The notes under the pieces are model-generated. The model was not told the DNA's origin and did no database searches. It saw nothing but the letters and a program-made list of their open reading frames with translations. Below are positions 8,595 to 17,675 of a stretch of 64,000 nucleotides of DNA, in pieces. Numbering within the stretch: position 1 is the stretch's first letter; each line of letters starts with the position of its first letter. The DNA comes from Rhodobacteraceae bacterium HLUCCO07 (GTDB taxonomy: Bacteria > Pseudomonadota > Alphaproteobacteria > Rhodobacterales > Rhodobacteraceae): positions 181,220 to 245,219 of the forward strand of contig LJSU01000016.1 in NCBI GenBank assembly GCA_001314705.1, in the 5' to 3' direction. Position numbers and translations under genes: made by a program.

Positions 8595-9868
8595 CAGCCT
8601 TTCCCCAGCATGTCGAGCATGTCCTGCAACAGATTGATGACCCGGTCCGTCGCCTCGGCGCCCTCGGATGCGACCTCCCATCCTGCCGATGCCATCTGCG
8701 CCACGCGATCCGGCGCGGAAAGCAGCTCCAACGCCGTCGCCAATGCTTGGGAATCATTGACGATTCGCGCTGCGCCCGCATTGGCAAAGCGAGAATAGGC
8801 CGACAGGTACCGGCTCACGTTCGGACCGTAAAGAATGGCCGAACCGAGCGCGGCAGGTTCAAATGGATCGCGCCCGCCGAAGCCGGGAAACAGAGAGCTG
8901 GCCATGAACGTTACCGGGGCGAGCCTATACCAGAGCCCCATCTCTCCCCGCGTGTCGCCGAGCAGAACCCGGGTCCATTCGCTGGGCATCTCGCCGGCCG
9001 ACCGCGTGGCCGTGGCCAACCCCTGCTCGTGCAGCATTGCGCTGAACTCCGGGCCCCTGGTTTCGTCATCAGGGACAAGGATCAGGAGTTGTCGATGCGC
9101 CATTCGACTTGACTGCCGGTGCGCCTCGAGAATCGTTGGCACTTCCTCGGGCTGCGCCATCGCAGCCAGCCAAACCGGCCGACCACCCAGCGCCCGCGCC
9201 ATTTCCTGCCGTTCCTCCTCATCGCATGGCAGGGCGTTTCGGCCCTCCTGCAAAGGGCCGGTCACGGTCAGGGTTTCGTCGGGCACACCCAGGCGCCGCA
9301 GTTTCTGGGCCGCATTGCCGGACCGGGCAAACACGCTGTCGAATGATTCGAGATTGGAACGCAGGATTTCCGGCAGCCAGCGCTGGTGCGGCGCATTAAA
9401 CCCTTCTTCACATGCATCGATCAAGATCATCGGAACTTCCCGGCGCTTTGCCCGTTCGAGCAATACGGGCCGAAAATATCCGCCGGTCCATAACCCGATG
9501 TCGGGGCGCCAATGGTCGAGAAAGCGTGCAGCCCCCACAATCGTATCCTCTGGCAACACCTGCCAGATATCGCCGTGGCGCAGATGATCGGGTGCAGGAT
9601 CGGGCGTCGGCGTGGTGAGCAGGAAGGTGAACTCGGCTCGCTGTGCACGCAGCTGCGCAGCGAGCTGGAGCAATGCCGAAGCCCGGGAGGGCGAGGTCGC
9701 ATGACCCCAGATCAACGTCCCGTCGGGCCTGTCTTTCGCAAAACCCTTGCCCGATCTTTGCCCCTTGCCCGCATAGGCCATATAGGCGCCCAGCGACAAG
9801 GAACGGCCGATTGATCGCAAAGGCACGTTCAAACCCTTCCATCGCGACGATCCGGGAGCGGTGGCCAC
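8594..9868 (-). CDS. waaA: 3-deoxy-D-manno-octulosonic acid (Kdo) transferase
   Basis: A Kdo transferase of glycosyltransferase family 30, adding Kdo to lipid IVA. Visible features are LIWGHATSPSRASALLQLA and the TFLLTT segment in the N-terminal acceptor domain, the glycan-donor region with VTGPLQEGRNALPC and, in the C-terminal domain, FPGFGGRDPFEPAALGSAILYGPNV, a strong GT30 signature. The called start is GTG at 9868; the family usually begins closer to SLALGAYMAYA, so a start 20-30 codons further in is possible. Upstream of lpxK with a 1-base overlap. Confidence 0.88.
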   Translation of the reverse strand: MATAPGSSRWKGLNVPLRSIGRSLSLGAYMAYAGKGQRSGKGFAKDRPDGTLIWGHATSPSRASALLQLAAQLRAQRAEFTFLLTTPTPDPAPDHLRHGDIWQVLPEDTIVGAARFLDHWRPDIGLWTGGYFRPVLLERAKRREVPMILIDACEEGFNAPHQRWLPEILRSNLESFDSVFARSGNAAQKLRRLGVPDETLTVTGPLQEGRNALPCDEEERQEMARALGGRPVWLAAMAQPEEVPTILEAHRQSSRMAHRQLLILVPDDETRGPEFSAMLHEQGLATATRSAGEMPSEWTRVLLGDTRGEMGLWYRLAPVTFMASSLFPGFGGRDPFEPAALGSAILYGPNVSRYLSAYSRFANAGAARIVNDSQALATALELLSAPDRVAQMASAGWEVASEGAEATDRVINLLQDMLDMLGKG

Positions 9869-10029
9869 GTTGTCAGGGACCGTAGAATATGGACCATGGG
9901 TTCGCCTCGATCGCTTGGTTTCGCAATAGTGCCGGGGGTTTGCCGGAAGCGTTCAAGCAAGCGCCCGGACCTTGCCACCTTGACGCAGACGACCCTGCAG
10001 GTCAAACCACATGGGCCAAGGAGATCCCG

Positions 10030-10770
10030 ATGAAGCCATTCCTGATCCTGCAATTGCGGCCCGAAACGGAGGCTTCGGATAATGAGTTCGAGGCGATCCT
10101 GCACAAGGGCGGGCTTGGGGAAGCGGGTGCGCATCGCATCCGGCTGGATCAGGAGGCGTTACCGAATTGGCTCGATCTCGACCAGTATTCCGGCGTCATC
10201 GTCGGGGGCGGCCCGGGCTGCGTCAGCGATCCACCCGAAACGAAATCCCCGGTCGAAGCCCGGATCGAATCCGCCGTGATGTCGCTCATGCCGGAAATCA
10301 CGGCGCGTGATTTCCCTTATCTCGGATGTTGCTATGGCATCGGAATCCTTGGTTTGCACCTTGGCGGAGAGATCAGCAAGGCGCGCTTCGGAGAGGATGT
10401 CGGCATCTCGGATTGCAGCCTGACACCCGAGGGTCGTGCCGATCCGATATGCGCGGGACTGCCCGATCGGTTTGAGGCCTTCGTTGGCCACAAGGAAGCC
10501 GTGCAGGCTCTTCCGCCCGGATGCGCCCATCTGGTGAGTTCGTCCAGCTGCCCGTTCCAGATGATCCGGCATGGAGAGAACGTCTATGCCACCCAGTTCC
10601 ACCCCGAGGCCGATAGCGACGGATTCGAGCTTCGGATCAAGATCTATGGGAATCGCGGCTACTTTCCGCCGGAAGAGGCCGAAGACCTGGTCGCCCTGTG
10701 CCGCGCCGCGGAGGTCCACGCGCCCGAGCTTGTGCTGCGGAATTTTGTCTCCAGATACCGGCGTGCCTGA
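10030..10770 (+). CDS. Class I glutamine amidotransferase (GMP-synthase-like)
   Basis: A 246-residue stand-alone class I amidotransferase. The nucleophile is Cys101 in GCCYGIG, and His191/Glu193 in QFHPE complete the triad. The start is the ATG at 10030 with AAGGAG 8 bp upstream. It resembles the free-standing GuaA-type domain rather than PuuD in its QLRPE opening, but its place immediately before transaminase, PuuB-like and Pot genes suggests hydrolysis or transfer on a gamma-glutamyl amide. That role is inference. No PuuA-like ligase is in the window. Confidence 0.8.
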   Translation: MKPFLILQLRPETEASDNEFEAILHKGGLGEAGAHRIRLDQEALPNWLDLDQYSGVIVGGGPGCVSDPPETKSPVEARIESAVMSLMPEITARDFPYLGCCYGIGILGLHLGGEISKARFGEDVGISDCSLTPEGRADPICAGLPDRFEAFVGHKEAVQALPPGCAHLVSSSSCPFQMIRHGENVYATQFHPEADSDGFELRIKIYGNRGYFPPEEAEDLVALCRAAEVHAPELVLRNFVSRYRRA

Positions 10771-10826
10771 ATCCGACATGACATGGCCGCGCGCGGGCTT
10801 GGACAGCGTTCTGCCACATGCTAGGT

Positions 10827-10836
10827 TTTGATCAAA
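10827..10836. promoter_or_regulatory. Putative GntR operator TTTGATCAAA, site 1
   Basis: Perfect 10-bp palindrome TTTGATCAAA about 30 bp before the transaminase start at 10868. Closely related palindromes occur before potF and before the second transaminase gene, flanking the GntR regulator gene. Binding by that regulator is inferred. Confidence 0.5.
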
Positions 10837-10867
10837 TTCGATATCCGAAGCGCAGGGAGTGACTCCG

Positions 10868-12220
10868 ATGAAGGACGACAATTTTCTCAAGGAAAACAAT
10901 GCACGCCATCTCTGGCATCCGATGGGTCATCCTGCGGACAGCCTCGAGAATCCACCGACGATCATCAAGGGGGCCGATGGCGCCCATATCACGGACATAG
11001 ACGGGCATCGTGTCGTGGATGCGGTTGGGGGGCTCTGGTGCGTGAACCTGGGTTATTCCAACGACGTGGTGAAAGATGCCATTGCCAAGCAACTTTACGA
11101 TCTGCCCTATTACTCGGCCTTCGCCGGATCGACCAACCCGACCGCGATCGAAGCCTCCTATGCCGTGCGCGAGTTCTTTGCCGAGGACGGGATGGTGCGT
11201 TGCTTCTTCACTTCGGGCGGATCGGATTCCGTGGAAACCACGCTGCGGCTTGCCCGGCAGTATCATCGCCTGCGCGGCGAACCCACGCGCACCAAGTTCC
11301 TGAGCCTGAAAAAGGGTTATCACGGCACCCATTTCGGCGGGGCTTCGGTCAACGGCAACAACCGTTTCCGCATCAACTACGAGCCGCTCCTGCCGGGCTG
11401 CTATCACCTGCCGTCACCTTACACCTATCGCAACCCGTTCAACGAAACCGATCCAGCGAAACTTGCCCAGTTCATCGCGCAGGCAATGGAGGACGAGATC
11501 CTCTTTCAGGGCGCCAACACCATCGCCGCCTTCATCATGGAGCCCATTCAGGGCGCTGGCGGGGTGATCGTGCCGGGCGAGACCTTCATGCCGCTCATGC
11601 GTGAAATCTGTGATCGCCATGGCATCCTGATGATTTCGGACGAGGTGATCACCGGTTTCGGCCGCACCGGCGACTGGACCGGTGCGCGCCACTGGGGCGT
11701 CAAGCCCGACATGATGTCCACGGCCAAGGGCATCACCTCGGGCTATTTCCCCGTGGGTGCCGCCCTGATGGGTGAGAAGGTCGCGGATGTGTTCGAAAAC
11801 GACACCACCGGCGAAGGCGCCATCTATCACGGCTATACCTATTCGGCGCATCCCGTGGGGGCGGCGGCGGTCACGGCCTGCCTTTCGGAAACCCTGCGCC
11901 TCGACACCAAGACCAACGCCGCCGCCCGGGGCACGCAGCTTCATGAAGGGGTTTTGAAACTGGCGGAAAAACACGACATCATCGGCGATGTCCGTGGCGG
12001 TCACGGCCTGATGACCGGGATCGAGATCGTGAGCGACAAGGCGGCCAAGACCCCGATGGACATGGCCACCATGAAACGCATCCACAAGACCGCCTACGAG
12101 GCCGGGGCGATGGTGCGTCTGGGTGCGCACAACATCCTGATGTCGCCGCCCCTGACCATCACCGAGGGCGAGGTGCAGACCATTCTCGACGCGCTGGATG
12201 CTGGTTTCTCGACGGTCTAG
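10868..12220 (+). CDS. Class III omega-aminotransferase (putrescine/diamine-pyruvate type)
   Basis: A PLP enzyme of the class III family, 450 residues. The ATG at 10868 sits 9 bp after AGGGAG; the GTG at 10859 abuts that site and is less likely. The PLP lysine is in MMSTAKGITSGY (about Lys287), with the ISDEVITGFGRTG motif before it. The overall pattern (HPMGHPADS opening, GGLWCVNLGYS, HGYTYSAHPVGAAA) matches SpuC-like diamine transaminases, which convert putrescine or its derivatives to aminoaldehydes. It lies beside a PuuB-like oxidase and a Pot importer, which supports a polyamine substrate. The stop shares a CTAG palindrome with the convergent oxidase stop. Confidence 0.88.
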   Translation: MKDDNFLKENNARHLWHPMGHPADSLENPPTIIKGADGAHITDIDGHRVVDAVGGLWCVNLGYSNDVVKDAIAKQLYDLPYYSAFAGSTNPTAIEASYAVREFFAEDGMVRCFFTSGGSDSVETTLRLARQYHRLRGEPTRTKFLSLKKGYHGTHFGGASVNGNNRFRINYEPLLPGCYHLPSPYTYRNPFNETDPAKLAQFIAQAMEDEILFQGANTIAAFIMEPIQGAGGVIVPGETFMPLMREICDRHGILMISDEVITGFGRTGDWTGARHWGVKPDMMSTAKGITSGYFPVGAALMGEKVADVFENDTTGEGAIYHGYTYSAHPVGAAAVTACLSETLRLDTKTNAAARGTQLHEGVLKLAEKHDIIGDVRGGHGLMTGIEIVSDKAAKTPMDMATMKRIHKTAYEAGAMVRLGAHNILMSPPLTITEGEVQTILDALDAGFSTV

Positions 12221-13554
12221 GCAAACCTGTCGCGCAACCGGAAACCGGCATAGGCCGCGAACATGAGAGCGCGTCTGAACCGCCCGAGGCCAAAGCGCCC
12301 GGGCGGTTTTTGCATGACGGCCGGGATCGGAGCGTCACCTGCCCGGCCCAGCACCATGTCGGCCAGCCGCGCGCCGGTATAGCTGCCCATGGCGACGCCA
12401 TTGCCGTGATAGGCAAAGCCGGCATATACCCCCGGCATCTCGGGCACTTTGCCACAAAAGGGTGCGAGCGAAGGGGAAAGGCAGACCATCCCGCTCCAGT
12501 AATGCGATGTTTCGACATGCTGCCAGGCCGGGAACATCGCGTCGAAATCACGCCGTATCAACCGGCGGATGGCCCGGTCCGATGTGGTCGAGGCGCGCAG
12601 CCCCCCGCGCATCCCGAACAGGAACCGATTGTCCGGCATGAGGCGGAAATAGTGCAGCAGTTTGCGCGTATCAAAGGCCATCTGGTACGAGGTCCAGCCC
12701 TGCGCGGAGAGTTCCGCATCGCTCAGCGGGCGGGTGACGATCACGCTCGACTGCGCCGGCATATAGCGTGCGGCCATCCAGTCGGGCAGGTCTTCGCTTG
12801 AATAGCCGTTGGTCGCGACGATGATGTTTTCACAGCTGACAGCCCCATGGTGCGTTTCGACGCGCCAGGCGCCGGCCTGTTTGGCAATACCCAAAACCGG
12901 GCTGTCGCCATGAACCACCGCCCCGGCCTGTTCCGCGGCCTGCAACAGCCCGGCCAGGTATTTTCGCGGATGCAGTGCGAAACCGATGGGCAGCTTCATT
13001 CCACCGTGAAACCCGGCATTGAGCCCATGTGCCGAAAGCTCATCACCGGGAATGATCTCGGGCGTGACGCCGAAATTCTCTTCGATCTGCGCCATGTCAC
13101 CTTCAAACCGGGCAAGTGTGGGACGATGGGCAAGAAGTGTTTCACCATCCGAGTGGCGATCGGCTTCGATCCCGTGTTTGTGCAACAGTGTATCGACATG
13201 CCGGATCGCTTCGCGCTCTGCTGCTCGCCATTCCAGCCGCGCGGGCTTGCCGAATGTCCGGTCGAGGCTGGCATCCGAAAGCTTGCTGCCGCCCAGGCAA
13301 CAGAAGCCGCCATTGCGCCCTGACGCCCCCCAACCCGGATAGCGCAGGTCGAGCACACGCATTTTCACCCCGGCCTCGGCCAGCGACAGGGCGGCGTTCA
13401 ACCCTGTGAAGCCGGCCCCGATGATGACCACATCGGCCTTGTGATCGCCTTTGAGCGCGGGGCGTTCCAGCATCGTTTCGGGCACGGCCTCGGCCCAGAA
13501 ACAGTGGTCGATGCGGGCATCGGAATAGGCAAAGGGCGGAAATATGCGCTTCAT
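12217..13554 (-). CDS. puuB: FAD-dependent amine oxidoreductase, gamma-glutamylputrescine oxidase-like
   Basis: A DAO-family flavoprotein of 445 residues starting MKRIFPPFAY, two bases after the upstream permease stop. The dinucleotide-binding motif GAGFTG is at residues 46-51. The motifs GWGASGRNGGFCCLGGSKL and, near the C-terminus, GVYAGFAYHGNGVAMGSYTGARLADMVLG are typical of PuuB/OrdL-type oxidases. The likely reaction is oxidative deamination of an N-acylated diamine. It is the last gene of the minus-strand potFGHI-like operon, so uptake and oxidation are co-transcribed. The symbol is assigned by resemblance; the exact substrate is unproven. Confidence 0.8.
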   Translation of the reverse strand: MKRIFPPFAYSDARIDHCFWAEAVPETMLERPALKGDHKADVVIIGAGFTGLNAALSLAEAGVKMRVLDLRYPGWGASGRNGGFCCLGGSKLSDASLDRTFGKPARLEWRAAEREAIRHVDTLLHKHGIEADRHSDGETLLAHRPTLARFEGDMAQIEENFGVTPEIIPGDELSAHGLNAGFHGGMKLPIGFALHPRKYLAGLLQAAEQAGAVVHGDSPVLGIAKQAGAWRVETHHGAVSCENIIVATNGYSSEDLPDWMAARYMPAQSSVIVTRPLSDAELSAQGWTSYQMAFDTRKLLHYFRLMPDNRFLFGMRGGLRASTTSDRAIRRLIRRDFDAMFPAWQHVETSHYWSGMVCLSPSLAPFCGKVPEMPGVYAGFAYHGNGVAMGSYTGARLADMVLGRAGDAPIPAVMQKPPGRFGLGRFRRALMFAAYAGFRLRDRFA

Positions 13555-13556
13555 GT

Positions 13557-14372
13557 TCAGTTTCGCACGGCTGCCCGTTCGTCGGCTTGCATCTTGAGAC
13601 TCGATCGCTTTGACACCAGTGACGCGGTAAGGACGCCGATCGTGACAATCAGGATCAGGATCGTCGAAAGCGCGTTGATCTCGGGACTGACCCCAAGGCG
13701 AATGGACGAGAATATCTTGATTGGAAGGGTCGTGGCCGAGGGCCCAGAGGTAAAGGACGCGATAACCAGGTCGTCGAGCGACAGCGTAAAGGCCAGAAGC
13801 CAACCCGAGATTACGGCCGGTGCAATGATCGGCAGCGTGACAAGGCGGAAAGCCTCGAACGGTGTGCTACCCAGATCGAGCGCCGCCTCCTCCAGAGAGC
13901 GGTCAAAACTGACCAGGCGCGATGACACGACGACCGAGACAAAGCACATCGAAAAGGTCGTGTGTGCCAAGACGATGGTCAGGACGCCCCGGTCCAGCCC
14001 GATCCCGATAAAGAGCAGCAAGAGCGACAGACCGGTAATCACTTCGGGCATCACAAGCGGCGCATAGATCATGCCCGAAAACAGCGTCCGCCCCCAGAAT
14101 CGACCACCCCGGATCAGCACGTACGCAGCCATCGTTCCCAGGACCGTGGCGATGGTCGAGGACGCGACCGCCACCTTGAGCGTGGTCCAGGCTGCGCTCA
14201 GAAACGCCTCGTTCTGCAAGAGCTCACCATACCACCTGGTGCTGAACCCGGCCCAGACCATGACCAGTTTGGACGCGTTGAAACTGAAGATGATCAGGAT
14301 GAGCATCGGGATATAGAGGAACGCAAAGCCCAATGTCAGCGAGGTCGCGTTGAACCAGGTTAACCGCCTCAT
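13557..14372 (-). CDS. potI: Putrescine/spermidine ABC permease, PotI/PotC-like
   Basis: A 271-residue inner-membrane permease with about six hydrophobic segments. The EAA loop is visible as SLEEAALDLGSTPFEAFRLVTLPIIAPAVISG. The start MRRLTWFNATSL is set by its ATGA overlap with the preceding permease stop; a longer in-frame extension is not hydrophobic and is not real. It pairs with the PotH-like permease to form the translocation channel. SLDDLVIASFTSGP matches the PotC/PotI subgroup. Confidence 0.9.
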   Translation of the reverse strand: MRRLTWFNATSLTLGFAFLYIPMLILIIFSFNASKLVMVWAGFSTRWYGELLQNEAFLSAAWTTLKVAVASSTIATVLGTMAAYVLIRGGRFWGRTLFSGMIYAPLVMPEVITGLSLLLLFIGIGLDRGVLTIVLAHTTFSMCFVSVVVSSRLVSFDRSLEEAALDLGSTPFEAFRLVTLPIIAPAVISGWLLAFTLSLDDLVIASFTSGPSATTLPIKIFSSIRLGVSPEINALSTILILIVTIGVLTASLVSKRSSLKMQADERAAVRN

Positions 14373-15259
14373 CCTTCGGCCTCTCGTTGCTTTTGCTCGT
14401 TGCGTTGAAAGAGGATGATCGGGACGATCAGGATCAACAACAGGACGACCGCCACCGCGGATGCGATCGGCCAATCGCGGTTGTTGAAGAACTCCTCCCA
14501 CAGAACCTTGCCGATCATCAGCGTCTGCGAACCGCCAAGAAGCGAAGGGATGACAAACTCGCCCAGGGCGGGAATGAAGACGAGAAAACACCCGGCGATG
14601 ATCCCGCTTTTTGAAAGCGGCACCGTTACGAGCCAGAACGCCGAGGCGCGCGAACAGCCCAGATCCTCGGCCGCTTCGAGCAGCGACTCGTCAAGTTTTT
14701 CAAGCGTGGCATAGATCGGCAGAACCATGAATGGCAGATAGGTATAGACGATCCCGATATAGACCGCCGTGTCGGTGTTGAGGATTTTGACAGGCGCGTC
14801 GATCACCCCGGTCCAGAGCAGGAACTGGTTGAGAAGCCCCTCGCGGCTCAGAATACCCATCCATGCATAAACGCGGATCAGAAAGCTGGTCCAGAACGGC
14901 AGGATGACCAAAAGCATCAGGGTCGGCCGCCATTCGTCGGGTGCCTGCGCCATGCCATAGGCAATGGGGTAGCCGACGATCAGTGTCATGATGGTCGACA
15001 AAAAGGCAATTTGAAGGCTGGAAAGGTAGGCCTTCCAGTAAAGCTCGTCCGTCGTCAGGAACCAGAAATTCTCGAAATCCAGCCCCGCGAAGAATTCTTT
15101 CACACCCGTCCAACCGGCACCGAGATCGAGTGTGGGTGTATAAGGGGGAATCGAAAGCGCCGTGTCGGAAAGCGAGATCTTCAGGACGATCAGAAACGGG
15201 ATCAGGAACAGCGTGAGCAGCCAGAGATAGGGAACCGCGATGAGAACAAGGCGCCGCAT
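14369..15259 (-). CDS. potH: Putrescine/spermidine ABC permease, PotH/PotB-like
   Basis: A permease of 296 residues with about six membrane segments. The EAA loop reads LLEAAEDLGCSRASAFWLVTVPLSKSGIIAG, and IPALGEFVIPSLLGG matches PotH/PotB proteins. I choose the ATG at 15259, one base after the ATPase stop; a TTG four codons earlier would overlap that stop. It overlaps the PotI-like gene by 4 bp. Gene order binding protein, ATPase, PotH, PotI equals the E. coli potFGHI order. Confidence 0.9.
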   Translation of the reverse strand: MRRLVLIAVPYLWLLTLFLIPFLIVLKISLSDTALSIPPYTPTLDLGAGWTGVKEFFAGLDFENFWFLTTDELYWKAYLSSLQIAFLSTIMTLIVGYPIAYGMAQAPDEWRPTLMLLVILPFWTSFLIRVYAWMGILSREGLLNQFLLWTGVIDAPVKILNTDTAVYIGIVYTYLPFMVLPIYATLEKLDESLLEAAEDLGCSRASAFWLVTVPLSKSGIIAGCFLVFIPALGEFVIPSLLGGSQTLMIGKVLWEEFFNNRDWPIASAVAVVLLLILIVPIILFQRNEQKQREAEG

Positions 15260-15260
15260 C

Positions 15261-16385
15261 TCAGACCTCAAGGACCACGGCGGCGGTTTCGGTCCAGCTT
15301 AGCCAGACCTCATCCTCCCAAGTCAGATCGCGGCGCGCGATGCGGCGGGTGTTGGCCGTCTGCGCCTTGATGATCTGGCCCGAGGCCAGTTTCACGTGAT
15401 AGGTCGAGAGATTGCCCAGATAGGCGATGTCCAGGATCGTCCCCTTGACGAGATTTGTCCTGCCTTCGGGCTTCTCGGCCGAGACCGTCACCTTCTCGGG
15501 ACGGATCGCCAGATAGCATTTCCCGGCTGATCCGAGATCCCTCGATGTCTTTGCATGCAGCACCGGCTGGCCCTCGGCAAAGGTGATGTCATAGCCATCG
15601 CCGGATTTCTTTGCGTGACCTTCGATTATATTCACGTCACCAATGAAATCGGCGACATACAGCGAGTTCGGCGACTCATAGATCTGTGCTGGCGTATCGA
15701 CCTGAATCAGGCGCCCCTCGTCCATCACCGCGACGCGGCTTGCGACGGTCATGGCCTCTTCCTGATCATGGGTCACGATCACGAATGTCGTGCCGGTCTT
15801 TTCCTGGATGTCCATCAACTCGAACTGCGTGTCCTGTCGCAACTTCTTGTCGAGCGCGCCGAGGGGCTCATCGAGCAGGAGCAGCTTTGGTGCCTTGGCC
15901 AGGGAGCGCGCCAGTGCGACGCGCTGACGCTGGCCGCCGGAAATCTGGTGAGGTTTGCGATGGGCGAACTTTTCAAGCCGGGTCAGTTGAAGCATCTCTG
16001 ACACACGGTCCCCGATCGCTTTTTTGGGCAGTCTGTCTCGCTTCAGGCCGAAGGCAATGTTGTCCCAGACCGAAAGATGCGGAAAAAGCGCGTAGGATTG
16101 GAACATCATGTTCACGGCCCGCTTGTTGGGCGGCACCGGAGCGATATCCTTTCCGGACAGGTAGATCGCACCTTCGCTGACGCCCTCGAAACCCGCAAGC
16201 ATCCGCATCATCGTTGTCTTGCCGCATCCGGATGGACCCAGAAGGGCAAAGAACTCACGCTCGAAGATATCCAGTGACAGATTGTCGATCGCGGTGAAAT
16301 CACCAAAGCGCTTGGTCACATTGCGAAACTGGATGAGCGGTTCCTGATCGGGATCGTTCCAGGGTTCGAACACGGTTTGCGCCAT
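15261..16385 (-). CDS. potG: Putrescine/spermidine ABC transporter ATP-binding protein, PotG/PotA-like
   Basis: A 374-residue ATPase. Walker A GPSGCGKT is at 50-57, signature ISGGQ at ~148-152 and Walker B LLLLDEP at ~168-174, followed by the switch histidine in VIVTHDQEEAM. The C-terminal ~130 residues are a TOBE-type regulatory domain (IRPEKVTVS). It energises the adjacent permease pair. It is separated from potF by 63 bp containing a stem-loop, which probably lowers its expression relative to the binding protein. Confidence 0.9.
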   Translation of the reverse strand: MAQTVFEPWNDPDQEPLIQFRNVTKRFGDFTAIDNLSLDIFEREFFALLGPSGCGKTTMMRMLAGFEGVSEGAIYLSGKDIAPVPPNKRAVNMMFQSYALFPHLSVWDNIAFGLKRDRLPKKAIGDRVSEMLQLTRLEKFAHRKPHQISGGQRQRVALARSLAKAPKLLLLDEPLGALDKKLRQDTQFELMDIQEKTGTTFVIVTHDQEEAMTVASRVAVMDEGRLIQVDTPAQIYESPNSLYVADFIGDVNIIEGHAKKSGDGYDITFAEGQPVLHAKTSRDLGSAGKCYLAIRPEKVTVSAEKPEGRTNLVKGTILDIAYLGNLSTYHVKLASGQIIKAQTANTRRIARRDLTWEDEVWLSWTETAAVVLEV

Positions 16386-16399
16386 CGACTGTTCCTCTG

Positions 16400-16431
16400 A
16401 AAAACGGCCCGCACCGGCGATGGCGCGGGCC
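16400..16431 (-). terminator. Intra-operon stem-loop between potF and potG
   Basis: Read on the minus strand, GGCCCGC and GCGGGCC (7-bp perfect stem, 12-nt loop) are followed by GTTTTTC. This is the form of a leaky rho-independent terminator or a processing-stable 3' end that leaves more potF mRNA than downstream mRNA. On the plus strand the stem is followed by CTGCTTTTTGG, so it could act both ways. Confidence 0.6.
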
Positions 16432-16448
16432 TGCTTTTTGGCTTCTGA

Positions 16449-17534
16449 TCAGGTGCCGGACTTGATCTTGGTCCAGAGGCGCGTCACGACCCGCTGCACC
16501 CGCGCATCATAGGGTGTGGTCGTGAACAGGTTTTCAAGCGTGGCTTCATCGGGATAGATCGACGGATCACCGATCACATCCTCCAGGAGATACTCCTGCG
16601 ATGCCTTGTTCCCGTTAGCATAATAGACGTAATTCGATGCCGCCGCCATGTTCTCGGCATCCATGATGAAGTTCAGGAACTTGTGCGCCCCGTCCGGGTT
16701 GGGCGCGTCGACGGGAATGGCCATCTGGTCGAACCACATCTGCGCCCCTTCGACCGGCGCGTTGTAGACAATCTCGACGTCATTGCCGGCCTCGTCCGCG
16801 CGGTCGCGCGCCTGGAGGATATCGCCAGACCAGCCGACCGCGACACAGATGTCTCCGTTGGCCAGCGCGTTGATATACTCGGAGCTATGGAATTTCTGGA
16901 TGTAGGGCCGCACCGGCTCGAACACGCCTTCCGCCTTGGCGATGACATCGGGGTCATGGCTGTTGGGATCTTCCCCGATGTATTTGAGTGCCGCCGGGAT
17001 CATCTCGGCGGGCGCGTCAAGAAAGTGCACGCCACAATCGGCCAGCTTTTCCATGTTCGCGGGATCGAAAACAAGCGCAAGCGAGTTGATCGGTGCGTCG
17101 TCGCCCAGAACCTCCCTGACCTTGCCGACATTCACCCCGAGCCCGGTTGTGCCCCACATGTAATTGATCGAATAGGCATTGTCCGGGTCATATTGCTCGG
17201 TCCGCTTTTCGACCACGTCCCACATGTTTTCAATGTTGGGCAGCTTGGACTTGTCCAGTTTCTGGAAGGCGCCTGCCGTGATCTGGCGCTGTAGAAAAGT
17301 GCCGGACGGGACAACGACATCGTAACCCGATCCACCGGCAAGCATCTTGGTTTCCAGAACTTCGTTGCTGTCGAACACATCATAGACCAGGTCGATGCCG
17401 GTCTCTTCCTCGAATTTGTCGAGCAGGTCCTCGTCGATGTAATCGGACCAGTTGTAGACGCGAACTTCTTCGGCGGTGGCCATGCCCGCGAAAAGAGCGA
17501 GCGAAGCTGCGGCGGTGAGCAGATGGTTTCTCAT
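16449..17534 (-). CDS. potF: Periplasmic putrescine-binding protein, PotF-like
   Basis: A 361-residue solute-binding protein with an N-terminal signal peptide (cleavage after MATA, ~residue 21). The mature start EEVRVYNWSDYIDEDLLDKFEEETGI is diagnostic of PotF/PotD proteins. The aromatic and acidic residues expected for polyamine binding are present in YNWSDYI and VGWSGDI. It is the first gene of the minus-strand pot operon and is divergent from the GntR gene. A TTGATCAA palindrome lies about 45 bp before its start. Putrescine is the likeliest ligand; spermidine is possible. Confidence 0.92.
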   Translation of the reverse strand: MRNHLLTAAASLALFAGMATAEEVRVYNWSDYIDEDLLDKFEEETGIDLVYDVFDSNEVLETKMLAGGSGYDVVVPSGTFLQRQITAGAFQKLDKSKLPNIENMWDVVEKRTEQYDPDNAYSINYMWGTTGLGVNVGKVREVLGDDAPINSLALVFDPANMEKLADCGVHFLDAPAEMIPAALKYIGEDPNSHDPDVIAKAEGVFEPVRPYIQKFHSSEYINALANGDICVAVGWSGDILQARDRADEAGNDVEIVYNAPVEGAQMWFDQMAIPVDAPNPDGAHKFLNFIMDAENMAAASNYVYYANGNKASQEYLLEDVIGDPSIYPDEATLENLFTTTPYDARVQRVVTRLWTKIKSGT

Positions 17535-17577
17535 TTCAGTCTCCCTTTGTTGAGGTCGTGCGCCTCTTGTCGCAAGA

Positions 17578-17587
17578 TTTGATCAAG
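17578..17587. promoter_or_regulatory. Putative GntR operator TTTGATCAAG, site 2
   Basis: Core TTGATCAA at 17579-17586 in the divergent region between potF and the GntR regulator gene, close enough to influence both. It shares its core with palindromes at 10827 and (one base changed) 18405. Confidence 0.5.
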
Positions 17588-17675
17588 TTTTTTCCCATCA
17601 TGCAACATGGCAATTTCATTTCACTGCTTGTAACCTTGTCGGAAACGGCCCATCGACGAAAGTGCGCCCTCGCAG

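Noticed and set aside
10030..10770. Calling the amidotransferase PuuD
   Set aside because: Its opening and motif context look like GuaA-type stand-alone domains, and no PuuA or PuuC is in the window; only the neighbourhood suggests a polyamine role.
12217..13803. Longer start for the PuuB-like oxidase (83 extra codons)
   Set aside because: The extension lies inside the upstream permease gene in another frame and lacks family similarity; MKRIFPPFAY two bases after the permease stop is the sensible start.
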